Shown: piece by piece, positions 24,060 to 31,931 of the stretch
Position numbering within the stretch: position 1 is the first letter of the stretch
How the letters are laid out: every line of letters begins with the position of its first letter
Assembly (NCBI RefSeq): GCF_027922265.1
Contig: NZ_BSFI01000003.1
Location: 392 to 35,850 of the forward strand
Direction of reading: 5' to 3'
DNA: 35,459 bases
DNA from: Hansschlegelia plantiphila
GTDB taxonomy: Bacteria; Pseudomonadota; Alphaproteobacteria; Rhizobiales; Methylopilaceae
The notes under the pieces: generated by a model
Databases searched by the model: none
Told to the model about the DNA's origin: nothing
Seen by the model: the letters and a program-made list of their open reading frames with translations, nothing else
Position numbers and translations under genes: made by a program

Positions 24060-25366
24060 GCTGCGATCTCCTCGCTCGTGTCGGGAGCGTCGGCGTGCAC
24101 GTCGCCGGCGTCGTCGCCGTGCGCTGCGGACGACCCTCCGCCGCCGTTACCGGGAAGGTTGTCGGACGTCGTCGTGTTGGTCGGGGTCAGAGGCTCGTCG
24201 AGGCCGGCGAGCGGGTTGTAGCCGAGCGCGTCACGCGCTTCGTTTCGCGTCAGGATTCCGTTGAGGACGAGGCGCGAGAAGAATTCCGCCTGGGCTTTCG
24301 AGTCGCCGCGCTGCAGGGACTCGATGTCGAAACGCGCCGAGTAAATCTGCGGCGCAAGTATGAGGTCTCGGCGAACGGCCTGCGTGATGCAGGCGAGCCA
24401 GGGATTCAGGTTGTTCCTGACGAAGGCGAGCATCAGGGCTTCAACGCCGGTCCCCCAGACGCTCGTCCCCGTCATGTGGTGCAGCATCACCGGCGGCACG
24501 TCGTACCACCGGCACATTTCGGCGATCTGATGCTGCCGCGTCGCGAGGAACTGCGCGTCCTCGGCCGTCAGGCTAATCGCTTCGAACTTCGCGCCATCCT
24601 CGAGGATCGGCGTCTTGCTCGAATTCTGCAGGCCCGAGTAGAGCCCGGTCCATTCCTTCTTGAAGCGCTCGAACGCGGGATCCGACATCGTCTTCGGAAC
24701 GGTGACGACGCCGGATGGCCGCGCCCCATTCGAGAACAACCGGGCGCCGTGCTCCTCGGTTGCAAGCGCAAGCCCGATCGTTTCGCGCGCATAGGCGATC
24801 GGACTGATGCCGACTAGGCCCGGCGCGATGCTCGTCCGGATGTGCAGGATCTCGTCCTGCAGCAGGAAGCGCGTCCGGCCCTTGTAGTCGTTGATCCGAT
24901 AACGCAGCGATCCATCGTCGAGCCGCTCGACCGCGACGCGATCCGGATGGATCGGCTCGAGTCGATCAGCGAAACCTCGCGGACCCGCGATGATCTCCGC
25001 ATAGGCATTGCCGCGCAGAAGCAGGTGCATCACCAGCATCGCCCAGAAATCCCAGGCGGTCTGCCATCGGTTCGGCCCGAACTCCAAAAGATCGTTGAGC
25101 GGATGCTCGGGCGCCTCGAAGCTCTTCCCCGTCGCCCGGTCCGTCCGATACATGCGGAGCGGCAGCGACGCGATCGTCTTCGCGAGAAGGTTCACGCAGG
25201 CGTAGACCGCGGAGAACTGCATCGCGATGTCGGGCGTCACTCGGCGACCGGCCCGACTCTCCGGGCCTATGGCGCCGAGGATTTCGTCCGAGTTCGGCGA
25301 CCAGGTTTCGACGAACGGCGCTTCCTCGCGCGGATTGGCGGCGAGCATCGCCGAAAAGAGACCCAT
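24056..25366 (-). CDS. portal protein, HK97 family
   Basis: The start is placed at ATG 25366 (MGLFSAMLAANPREEA), where it overlaps the upstream stop in TGATG, giving 436 residues. Recognisable HK97 portal segments are AVYACVNLLAKTIASLPLRMY, in which SAVYACVN is the hallmark, then LLLRGNAYAEI, DEILHIRT, EHGARLFSNGARPSGVV, and the crown region ending NEARDALGYNPLAG. Twelve subunits form the DNA channel and docking site for the terminase. The C-terminal 40 residues are Gly/Ser/Asp-rich and disordered. Confidence 0.93.
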   Translation of the reverse strand: MGLFSAMLAANPREEAPFVETWSPNSDEILGAIGPESRAGRRVTPDIAMQFSAVYACVNLLAKTIASLPLRMYRTDRATGKSFEAPEHPLNDLLEFGPNRWQTAWDFWAMLVMHLLLRGNAYAEIIAGPRGFADRLEPIHPDRVAVERLDDGSLRYRINDYKGRTRFLLQDEILHIRTSIAPGLVGISPIAYARETIGLALATEEHGARLFSNGARPSGVVTVPKTMSDPAFERFKKEWTGLYSGLQNSSKTPILEDGAKFEAISLTAEDAQFLATRQHQIAEMCRWYDVPPVMLHHMTGTSVWGTGVEALMLAFVRNNLNPWLACITQAVRRDLILAPQIYSARFDIESLQRGDSKAQAEFFSRLVLNGILTRNEARDALGYNPLAGLDEPLTPTNTTTSDNLPGNGGGGSSAAHGDDAGDVHADAPDTSEEIAA

Positions 25367-25563
25367 CAGGGTTCGCCGCGCATCGTGCCGAGGATTGCGA
25401 GCCCGACGAGGATGAACCCTCCGACCATGAAACCCAGCGGCGGGTAGTGCAGCCACGCTCCGTAACCCGCGAGCGCAGCGCCGCCGATGCCGACGAGCTC
25501 GCGGAACGTCTGGCGATCGACCGCGATCGGCCGCGAGACGGGCCGCCTTTCAGCGTCTTCCAT
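25366..25563 (-). CDS. small membrane protein between terminase and portal genes
   Basis: This 65-residue protein has a basic N-terminus and two hydrophobic segments (about 22-40 and 44-60). Short membrane proteins of this kind recur between terL and portal genes in alphaproteobacterial phages. Its stop overlaps the portal start. The function is unknown. Confidence 0.6.
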   Translation of the reverse strand: MEDAERRPVSRPIAVDRQTFRELVGIGGAALAGYGAWLHYPPLGFMVGGFILVGLAILGTMRGEP

Positions 25564-25575
25564 GGCGGCGATCCT

Positions 25576-25875
25576 TCACGCGAAGCGGATGCCGCGCTCT
25601 TCGTACACAGAGCGCAGATTGATCGGTTCTGGGTTCAGCGACATCGGCACCACGGCGTCGAAGAGCGCCATCACGGGGTCGATCTTGTCGTCGCCGGCGT
25701 TCTGCTTGGTCGCGCGGATCGCAGTCGCGGTCGGCTCGATCTTCAGGTTGCCGACCGCCCAGGTCATCAGGCTTGAACCAGAGTGCCAAAGCGTGCCTCG
25801 AACGAGCTTCCGCTCAGCCGTTTTGATGGCGTTCATCAGGCCGTAGCGATTGGGCGAGCCTCTGAAATCAATAGT
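25576..25875 (-). pseudogene. C-terminal remnant of terminase large subunit
   Basis: The open frame holds about 99 residues. The first methionine is at 25836, but terminase-like sequence continues upstream into the integrase 3' end (FRGSPNRYGL) until a TAA at 25876-25878. Family hallmarks are AIKTAERKL, GTLWH, W-x2-GN, ATKQNAGDDKIDPVMALFDA and the ending VYEERG, all from the end of the nuclease domain of HK97-type TerL. The ATPase domain and most of the nuclease are absent here and not found elsewhere in the window. The first Met overlaps the integrase stop (TGATG), so the fragment may still be translated by coupling. Confidence 0.85.
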
Positions 25876-27077
25876 TTAGGCGGCATTGTCGCATCTACGT
25901 CGTTTTCAGCTGGCGCGGCGAGCGCCGACGCGATCCGCTCGAAAGCTTCGTGCCGGCGGTTCCCGCCGACGATCGGATGCGCGTAGACCTGCAGCGTCAT
26001 GTCGAACTTCTCGTGCCCGAGCAGCGACGCGACGTCGGTCAAAGGGAGGCCGAGTTCGATCATCAGGCTCGCCGCGAAGTGCCGGAGAGCGTGGAAGTGC
26101 ATTGTGTCGGCCGCGTCGTGGAGGCCGGCGCGCTGCAGCAGCGGCACCCAATAGTTGGACCGGAAGTTGCGCGGCGTGACCATGGAGCCTCCGGGCATGC
26201 GGAAAATGAGGCCCCGCTCGTTCGTGACGTAGAACCTGCGGCACCACTCCGCGACGGTCTCCTGAACCCGGCGAGGCATGGGGATGTCCCGATTGCCCGC
26301 CTTAGTCTTCGGTCCCTTGAGCTGGTCGAGCTGCGTGAGGCTGTGCCGGATCTTCAGCACGCCCCGCTCCATGTCGACGCACCCGACGGTTAGGCCCCAA
26401 ATCTCTCCCATCCGCAGCCCGCAAAAGGCCGCGAGCTGTACCGCCGCCTTCAGCATGAAATAGCCGCGGACGTTCGTCGTCTTCCGCTGATTTGTGATGT
26501 TCAACTCGTCGACAAGGCGGAGCAGGAGCTGAACCTGCTCCATGCGGAACGTCTTGATCTGGCTCTTGCCGCCGTAGCGCACCTCGGCCAGCACCTGCTT
26601 GACGATGTTCCGCTTTGTGAAGCCGCGCTTTCCGGCGAAGTCCTCGATCTGCTTCAGCGCGAGCAGATGGTTCTTCGCCGTCACCGGCTTCAGGCGCCGC
26701 AACAGATCGGAATGCCAAGCCTCAACGTCGGTGAAGGTCAGATCCTTGATCGGGCGGTTGCCGAACCTTGGGATGATCGATGAATCGATGATCGAGCGGA
26801 AACCGCGCCACGTGCACTCGCCGATGATCCCCGACCTCACCTTGTCTTCGCCGGACTTCAGCCAGAGGTCGGCGGCGTCGCGTATGCCGATCGTCTGGCT
26901 GATCGCGACGTGCTGCCCTGACTGCAACTCGGTCTCCACGCGGCGTTTGATCGCCTCCGCATCCTTCTTCAGCCCGGTCTTGGGCGTCTCGCGGCGACGC
27001 TTTCCGGCCGCGTCGGTGTATTCGCAGATCCAGGGCGACTTCGGGTCTTTGGCGTTGAGTCGACGCACGCTCGCCAT
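25836..27077 (-). CDS. tyrosine recombinase (phage-type integrase)
   Basis: The 413-residue protein has an N-terminal Arm-like segment (basic, residues 1-60), a SAM-like core-binding domain (about 65-160) and a catalytic domain (about 175-370). The full active-site set is visible: R222 in AAFCGLRMGE, K259, H329 and R332 in HFHALRH, H355 in LLGH, and nucleophile Y365. GGAGAGGA precedes the ATG. It lies at the left end of the accessory island with its 3' end running into terL sequence, so it probably drives integration and excision there. Confidence 0.93.
   Translation of the reverse strand: MASVRRLNAKDPKSPWICEYTDAAGKRRRETPKTGLKKDAEAIKRRVETELQSGQHVAISQTIGIRDAADLWLKSGEDKVRSGIIGECTWRGFRSIIDSSIIPRFGNRPIKDLTFTDVEAWHSDLLRRLKPVTAKNHLLALKQIEDFAGKRGFTKRNIVKQVLAEVRYGGKSQIKTFRMEQVQLLLRLVDELNITNQRKTTNVRGYFMLKAAVQLAAFCGLRMGEIWGLTVGCVDMERGVLKIRHSLTQLDQLKGPKTKAGNRDIPMPRRVQETVAEWCRRFYVTNERGLIFRMPGGSMVTPRNFRSNYWVPLLQRAGLHDAADTMHFHALRHFAASLMIELGLPLTDVASLLGHEKFDMTLQVYAHPIVGGNRRHEAFERIASALAAPAENDVDATMPPKLLISEARPIATA
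25838..25875. other. candidate attachment-site region at the integrase/terL junction
   Basis: Integrase and terL reading frames overlap here, so this is where the island joins terminase sequence. A crossover core should lie within or close to these bases. I could not find a second copy of the junction elsewhere in the window, so the exact core is not defined. Confidence 0.35.
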
Positions 27078-27099
27078 CTGTCCTCTCCAATTGTGAGGA

Positions 27100-27125
27100 G
27101 GCCCGGCCGCGCGTGCAGCCGGGCC
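27100..27125 (-). terminator. hairpin between the 89-residue gene and integrase
   Basis: GGCCCGGC (27100-27107) pairs with GCCGGGCC (27118-27125) around ten bases. On the minus strand it follows the stop of the gene at 27132 and precedes the integrase ribosome-binding site. There is no T-run, so it may only attenuate or separate the two genes. Confidence 0.4.
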
Positions 27126-27131
27126 GGTTGA

Positions 27132-27401
27132 TCAGAACTGCTCGACGAGCGCGCGTTCGATGCAGAGACGCGCGAGTTCGAGGCGGCTGCGGTTCACGAG
27201 CCGCCAGCGATCGTCGAAGCGGCGCTTGCGGGCGCCGTCCACGAGCCGCTTGGTGAAGAGCATGAGCCCCTCGGCGGCAACCTCTTCGGCAATGCGCGCG
27301 AGCTCGTCGGGCGCCGGCGGAGCGATAACGCTCGTCGCGTCCAGGATGAGCGAGCCGGGGAAGTGGAGCGGCTTGCCGCTTCTCGTGCTGGTGGTCGTCA
27401 T
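27132..27401 (-). CDS. hypothetical protein upstream of integrase
   Basis: The 89-residue product reads as a flexible N-terminus, then two amphipathic helices (PDELARIAEEVAAEGLMLF and RRFDDRWRLVNRSRLELARL). It is not recognised as an excisionase: no winged-helix or AlpA pattern is clear. Its place directly before the integrase, divergent from the ribbon-helix-helix gene, makes a control role in recombination possible. Confidence 0.55.
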   Translation of the reverse strand: MTTTSTRSGKPLHFPGSLILDATSVIAPPAPDELARIAEEVAAEGLMLFTKRLVDGARKRRFDDRWRLVNRSRLELARLCIERALVEQF

Positions 27402-27556
27402 GGGCGCGCCCTGCCCTGCTCGGGGGCGAGAACAGGGGCGGACAGAACACTAGGCGCAGTTGTGCTATTGAGCGTTTTAGCTCTTGGCATGGGGCTCTTC
27501 CTTGCCTTGGGTTAGAGCCGGGCCAGGGAGTTCCAGTCCCTTGCTCGGCTCGACAG

Positions 27557-27600
27557 TTTCTGACATTATTAACCCTCTTCGGGGTTGTCAATGTTAGAAA
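27557..27600. promoter_or_regulatory. inverted repeat overlapping the start of the ribbon-helix-helix gene
   Basis: TTTCTGACATT (27557-27567) mirrors AATGTTAGAAA (27590-27600) with one mismatch, and inside it AACCC (27571-27575) mirrors GGGTT (27582-27586). The right arm contains the ATG at 27591. This is the expected layout for an autoregulatory operator or for a translation-blocking hairpin. Confidence 0.55.
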
Positions 27601-27776
27601 CCAAGAGCAAAGGCGGTCGGCCGCCCGTCGGGGCCGTACCTGTGACGGTCCGCCTTCCGCCGGATCTACTGCACCCCCTCGACGCCTGGATCGCTCAGCA
27701 GCCCGATCCGAAGCCGTCGCGGCCGGAAGCGATCCGGCGGTTAGTTGATCAGGCGCTGGCGCAGAAGCCGGGCTGA
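27591..27776 (+). CDS. ribbon-helix-helix (CopG-like) DNA-binding protein
   Basis: The 61-residue product starts at ATG 27591 (MLETKSKGGRPP). An in-frame TTG lies six bases upstream. It has a strand VPVTVRLPPDLL, then two short helices (HPLDAWIAQQ and SRPEAIRRLVDQAL), which is the RHH pattern. The GGRPP lead is common in small RHH regulators. Likely roles are autorepression at the overlapping inverted repeat, or control of the integrase side. It could also be an accessory DNA-binding protein for the structured region that follows. No toxin partner is evident. Confidence 0.75.
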   Translation: MLETKSKGGRPPVGAVPVTVRLPPDLLHPLDAWIAQQPDPKPSRPEAIRRLVDQALAQKPG

Positions 27777-27828
27777 CAAGCCGCCGGCCCCGCCAAGGAT
27801 CGCGAGCTTGCGCGCGCGTCGCACCCGG

Positions 27829-28060
27829 TGTCGCGATCGCTGTCGCGCCTGGCCGAGCCGCCGCCGGACAAGACCCGGCCCTATCATTCCTTTTCAGCCG
27901 GCGGGCTGTCGCGCCGAGCGTCGCGGATCGTGTCGCGAGGCTTGGCCAATTGGCGAAAGGCCGTCCCCCAGGCTGTCCCGGTCGGTGTCCCGCTCCGCGC
28001 CGGCGGCACAATTTCGTGCCGAACAAAATCAATGACTTAACCGGCGCGCGCGGTGTCCCG
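27829..28060. repeat. iteron-like cluster of TGTC[G/C]CG motifs
   Basis: The 7-mer TGTCGCG occurs at 27829, 27841, 27907 and 27931, and TGTCCCG at 27974, 27986 and 28054, all in the same orientation. Two pairs are spaced exactly 12 bases apart. The cluster lies in a non-coding stretch right behind the RHH gene, so it may be a protein-binding array. Confidence 0.45.
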
Positions 28061-28450
28061 CGAGGCACCCCGGCGCTCGTCCCACCAGCGCGATCCCGCT
28101 AATCGAGCCTTCGCCAATTGGCGAACCCTTCGTCGGCAAGAAAAGGGTGTCGTCAATACCGACACCCCTGGCCACGCCGGAAGCGGTAAACTCGCGCGTC
28201 ACTTAAAGGTCTGCGACCGCGACCTTTTCCGGTGGGCCCAATGGATATGCCTATGGGCGCCCACTGGGTCGCTAAGCCTTTGATCGCTCAACGCCCGGCT
28301 CAAGCAATTGCCAGCGGTTTGCTATAGCCCGGCTACGGCTAAGCCCTTGATCGCGCTCGGCCAAGGTTCGTTCTCGCGAAGGTTTTCGCGGAATTATCCG
28401 GTGGATCGGAGCGCCTTGCGCCCGTCGGCGGACCGTCTACGCTTGCTCCG
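28061..28450. other. structured non-coding region with palindromes and hairpins
   Basis: I see no gene between 27777 and 28450. The second half contains a perfect 16-bp palindrome TTCGCCAATTGGCGAA (28110-28125), with a 15/16 copy at 27942-27957. Hairpins lie at 28145-28167 (8-bp stem), 28205-28227 (AAAGGTC/GACCTTT), 28232-28264 and 28375-28390. A 17-base direct repeat starts at 28271 and 28338, differing by one base. An origin, an oriT-like site or a structured RNA are all possible. Confidence 0.45.
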
Positions 28451-28900
28451 ATGAGAACAGCCCTCGCTACTCTCGCCGTCCTCGTTTGCACCACGCCTGT
28501 TCTCTCGCAGGGCACCGCTGGAGCGCTCGAGTTGTCGGGGAACTGCTCGACGCTTGTGGCGGAGGGGCGGAGGCTGCCGTGCACCGGCCGGATGGCGAGC
28601 TTCACCTTGTCGGACGGGACCGCGCTCATGATGTTCAAGGGCGCAGGCTACACGGTGGCGTTCGCTGGACGCGGCGGAGAGGGTGTGCCCGCCGGCGGCG
28701 GGTCCGCCGCCTGGGCTGTCCGCACCGTAAACGTCGGGGTGCCCGGCCGTGAAACGGAAACGGCGCCCGCCTCCGGCGTCTGCCGCTTCGAGGACCCATT
28801 CAAGGGGCGAGCCGGCGTATGGTGCTCGGCAAAGACGCCACGGGGCGAGTTCTCCGCAACGTTCCGTTCCGACGGGCGGCCGCCGCAGGCCGCTCGCTGA
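28451..28900 (+). CDS. secreted hypothetical protein
   Basis: The 149-residue product has a Sec-type signal peptide (MRTALATLAVLVCTTPVLSQG, cleavage near residue 20), then a small beta-rich domain with Cys at NCSTLV, PCTGRM, GVCRFE and VWCSAK, which could make two disulphides. It is not recognised. High GC matches the host rather than the AT-richer genes that follow. Confidence 0.65.
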   Translation: MRTALATLAVLVCTTPVLSQGTAGALELSGNCSTLVAEGRRLPCTGRMASFTLSDGTALMMFKGAGYTVAFAGRGGEGVPAGGGSAAWAVRTVNVGVPGRETETAPASGVCRFEDPFKGRAGVWCSAKTPRGEFSATFRSDGRPPQAAR

Positions 28901-29014
28901 CAACGGACTACCCGACCGGCGCTGCGTCCGCGTGCGCTGACTGTGGAGGACCGGAGGTACAGCCTTGTAGCCGACATCCCGCATATGACACCGTCTCAAA
29001 AAAGGCGGTTCACG

Positions 29015-29584
29015 ATGTTTCAGACGATCTTCGCCTATGTCGCGGCCGATCCGAAAATCCAAGCGACGATCTACTCGGTCGTTAGCTCGACCCTATTAGC
29101 TATCGTAGGAAAACTGCTTTCAGCAAGAGCACGCTTGAGATGGGGACGCGTCCACTACAACCATTTTATGATAAAGAATAAAGATGGAGGCCTTTCGGCA
29201 GTTGTGACTGCAAATTATACGATTTCCAATACTGGACGAGCCGCTGCAAAAGAGATCGAGGTAAGCTTCAATTGGGAACCAGAACATTACGAGGTCTGGC
29301 CGCACAAGGAGTACTCTACGTCTAAGCGCGAAGATGGCCGCTTTATTATAAAGGTTCCGAGAATTAACATCGCCGAGAGCGTTAATATAGCGATCATAAA
29401 CGCCGGAAATACCGCGCCCGATCTGACTTACATTGGGCATAACGAGGGGTCCGTGAAGGAAATTCCTATTTTCCCTCAACGGGTCTGGCCTCAAAAGGTC
29501 GCATATGCAAGTGCGGCACTAATGCTTGTTGGGCTAATGACAATTCTTTACTGGATCTTTCGTGGGATCATCGCGGTATTTTAG
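29015..29584 (+). CDS. membrane protein with two terminal TM helices and an exposed beta domain
   Basis: I prefer the start at 29015 (MFQTIFAYVAADPK). An earlier in-frame ATG is at 28985. The 189-residue product has a hydrophobic helix near residues 14-32, a soluble beta-rich domain (about 45-150) with ANYTISNTGRAAAKEIEVSF, resembling an Ig-like/CARDB-type fold, and a C-terminal membrane helix (about 160-182). It is not a recognised family. Codon use is clearly more AT-rich than in the phage genes, indicating separate acquisition. It opens a row of four co-directed AT-rich genes. Confidence 0.6.
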   Translation: MFQTIFAYVAADPKIQATIYSVVSSTLLAIVGKLLSARARLRWGRVHYNHFMIKNKDGGLSAVVTANYTISNTGRAAAKEIEVSFNWEPEHYEVWPHKEYSTSKREDGRFIIKVPRINIAESVNIAIINAGNTAPDLTYIGHNEGSVKEIPIFPQRVWPQKVAYASAALMLVGLMTILYWIFRGIIAVF

Positions 29585-29654
29585 TATCGCCCTATTCAGT
29601 TCGGAAACATTAGGTTGCAAACTCTCAGTTGCAAACTCGTCGGAGTTGACATTG

Positions 29655-29912
29655 ATGTCAGATGATCTTCCCACTGGGGCGCGTACATCGTACCGGATGG
29701 ACCCGGGGGATGCGATGACATTCTTGAAGAACGGCCCGCGACCAACGCAGCTTAGGGTCATTACCGGTGACGAGACGCGGATAACCTTGACTATTAGCGA
29801 AGGGCGTCCGTGCGAGATAGTATGCGGCCAAGGGAAAATTACTGTTGAAATAGACGACTTCGATAATACGTCGCCTCACGAACCATTTACCGTCATCGAA
29901 GGCGGAAAATGA
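29655..29912 (+). CDS. small acidic hypothetical protein
   Basis: The start at ATG 29655 is preceded by CGGAG at nine bases. The 85-residue product is acidic and beta-rich (TQLRVITGDETRITLTI, then KITVEIDDFDN), without membrane segments. It follows the previous gene by 70 bases. Not recognised. Confidence 0.55.
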   Translation: MSDDLPTGARTSYRMDPGDAMTFLKNGPRPTQLRVITGDETRITLTISEGRPCEIVCGQGKITVEIDDFDNTSPHEPFTVIEGGK

Positions 29913-29944
29913 CCAACGATATACATTAACGCACGAGGCAAATC

Positions 29945-30445
29945 ATGTTTGTTGGCTCACTTGGCGTGCTTAAGAGCATGACAGCCTTAGAGAGCGGAGA
30001 GCTGTTCTCTCTGGAGCTGGGGGGAAAAAAGGCATTCTGCCTTAAGCTGCATGCGGACGAATCGGGAAGAATGTACATTGCGGTGTTGAACACGCCGGGC
30101 GTTGAGGAACTGGAACCGTTCTTCTTTAAGAAGTTTCCTGACGGCTATGTGAATTCGTTTGGCAAGGGCTGGGTAGTTGAACTCATCGAGAATGAAGACT
30201 CGTACGTGTCGAGCGAGTTTGCTCTTCGCGAGGCATTTGGCGTCATAATTAAAGATCAAGATCACGTCGGCCTCAGGATTTCTTCAAGCAAAGGAAGCGG
30301 AAGACCTGGATTCCTCGACCTGCCTTCCGGATCATTTGTTCCGATGGATCATCATTCGGTGATCTACACCGAGTGGAAGATCTGGGCTAACGACGCTCAT
30401 CAGAGTACCGAAGGCGCGGTGCCTCTATATCATCGAGTGCCTTGA
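29945..30445 (+). CDS. hypothetical soluble protein of the AT-rich cluster
   Basis: GAGG lies eight bases before ATG 29945, and the gene follows its neighbour by 32 bases, suggesting one operon. The 166-residue protein is alpha/beta, with ELGGKKAFCLKLHADES, then EPFFFKKFPDGYVN, and a C-terminal region around VPMDHHSVIYTEWKIW. No signal or membrane segment is seen. Not recognised. Confidence 0.6.
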   Translation: MFVGSLGVLKSMTALESGELFSLELGGKKAFCLKLHADESGRMYIAVLNTPGVEELEPFFFKKFPDGYVNSFGKGWVVELIENEDSYVSSEFALREAFGVIIKDQDHVGLRISSSKGSGRPGFLDLPSGSFVPMDHHSVIYTEWKIWANDAHQSTEGAVPLYHRVP

Positions 30446-30590
30446 GAGCGTGGGTGTTGCGAGACTGCGGCCTGTTTGGCGCTCGCTTTCAAAACACAGC
30501 GTCGCAGATGCACCTCGGCTCCGCCTTTGGCGGGCGTCCACGCTCAAGTGTAAAGAGGATCGCTTGGATCGATATGAACGGAAGACGGAG

Positions 30591-30914
30591 ATGGTCAGGC
30601 GAACCGCCGTCGCGCGGGAGATCGTCTTCAACGTTCTTGAGGGCTGCATCGTTCTCGGCGTGCTCCACTACGTTTTCCAGAAAACCGGCAGCTGGTTCGC
30701 GTTTGTTTTAGGAAGTGTCGGATATGTGGTGCTCAGCGCGTACATCCTGAACAACGCGCAGTTAGGTTTAATGCAGCTTTTCCATGTCGATGATGAGCCG
30801 AACTCCGAGAGCCGGGCGCGGCTCGTCATGTTCACAGCCGGCGTCATCCTGCTCTACTGCTTCCTGTCTTTCGCTATCGACGCGACGATCTCATTGATGA
30901 TCGCAGGTCGGTAG
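30591..30914 (+). CDS. three-TM membrane protein of the AT-rich cluster
   Basis: The start at ATG 30591 is chosen because GGAAGACGGAG lies immediately upstream and the residues encoded further upstream are irregular. The 107-residue product has hydrophobic segments near 12-30, 34-58 and 80-103, separated by an acidic loop HVDDEPNSESR. It is the fourth gene in the row beginning at 29015. Not recognised. Confidence 0.6.
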   Translation: MVRRTAVAREIVFNVLEGCIVLGVLHYVFQKTGSWFAFVLGSVGYVVLSAYILNNAQLGLMQLFHVDDEPNSESRARLVMFTAGVILLYCFLSFAIDATISLMIAGR

Positions 30915-30945
30915 CGCAAGCAGGACCGCGACGTCGGCCATCACC

Positions 30946-31131
30946 TATGCCGCTCGCTTCATCCGTCGCCGCTCGGCCCGCGAGGGCACCTTCACGAACT
31001 CGACCGGCAGCTCCCGTCTCGCCGTTCATCGCGCGGCGCGTGCGGCGCGCCATGCCGGCCGCGGTGATTGTCTCATCAACCCAGGACGGCTCGAGCGGAC
31101 TATCAAACCGCCAAAAGCCCAAACGATCCAC
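30946..31131 (-). pseudogene. possible frameshifted small gene
   Basis: A GTG at 31131 follows an AGGAG at the usual distance and opens a frame reading RLGFWRFDSPLEPSWVDET and AGMARRTRRAMNGET. After about 39 codons composition deteriorates. A neighbouring frame then reads ELPVEFVKVPSRAERRR and stops at 30946. One indel would join the two into a basic protein of about 60 residues. It could instead be chance coding, or a transposase remnant. Confidence 0.3.
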
Positions 31132-31188
31132 GCGATTCTGAGCTCCTAAGCGCCGCCAGCACCGGCCGCGCGATCATCGCACTCACCG

Positions 31189-31803
31189 CTACCGGCTCGC
31201 CTCCCGCGTTGCGATCAGTCCCGCCGGCACGTCTGCGACGTAGCAGAAGACGCTCCGGCCTCCGGCACGGGAGTAAGCGCTTCGACCACCGCATCGCCTG
31301 CCGCCGCGGTCCCGATCATCCGGGCACCCGCAAGAGCCTGGGTAGGATGCGCGACTCTCGCGCACGATGAGCGCGGCGATTGCCGCTGCAGCCGCCAGCG
31401 AGCGCGCTGAAGGGGGCTGGATCTCGACCGGGCGCTCGGCGGTAGCGCGATTGTTCCGACCGGCCGTTTCAGGCGCGAGCGCGGCTTCTCGTACCGCCGG
31501 AGCGCGCTTCGCCGGACGATCGGCACGCCGCGCGATCGGCGGCCTTTGGGCATCCGCGCTCGGCGCTGCCGGCGAGGCTTCAGCGGGTGAGGACGAAGGC
31601 TGTGGCGAGTCCGCGAGCCGGACGGCGACTGGCGCGCTCGCCTGGCTCTTGACGGGTGCTGGCACCGGCGCGGCCGCCGTGCGGGTAGAGGCAGGCGCGG
31701 GTGCCGCGTGGTCCGCCTGCGGCGCCGGCGTGCCGCCTCGCACCGCGAGCGCTACCGCCGCGGCCGCTGCCAGGAAGAAGATGAGCCCACGATCTCGCGC
31801 CAA
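31189..31803 (-). CDS. secreted Ala/Pro-rich protein with C-terminal cysteine motif
   Basis: The 204-residue product starts with a signal-anchor-like segment (LIFFLAAAAAVALAV) and continues as a long Ala/Pro/Ser-rich linker. It ends in a compact Cys domain: CGCPDDRDRGGRRCGGRSAY followed by SRAGG and FCYVADV. This C-terminal pattern (CxCPDD, then CGxRSAYS and a final Cys) recurs in periplasmic or surface proteins of rhizobia. The function is unknown. Confidence 0.65.
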   Translation of the reverse strand: MARDRGLIFFLAAAAAVALAVRGGTPAPQADHAAPAPASTRTAAAPVPAPVKSQASAPVAVRLADSPQPSSSPAEASPAAPSADAQRPPIARRADRPAKRAPAVREAALAPETAGRNNRATAERPVEIQPPSARSLAAAAAIAALIVRESRASYPGSCGCPDDRDRGGRRCGGRSAYSRAGGRSVFCYVADVPAGLIATREASR

Positions 31804-31931
31804 GCCTGCAACCCGAGTGGTTGATCGACCGACGACGCTTAACGCATGCCCGCGGAGCTTTGCAGACGGGATTCTACGTAAGGTAGCAGCGATCTCTTGC
31901 GTGCGCTTTCAGGCAGGCTACGGTCGTGCCC

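Noticed and set aside
27132..27401. Excisionase (Xis/AlpA) call for the gene upstream of integrase
   Set aside because: No winged-helix or AlpA signature could be seen, so it is left as hypothetical.
26722..28068. 448-residue minus-strand open frame over the integrase 5' end and the structured region
   Set aside because: Arg-rich, overlaps the integrase, the 89-residue gene and the RHH gene, and has no motif.
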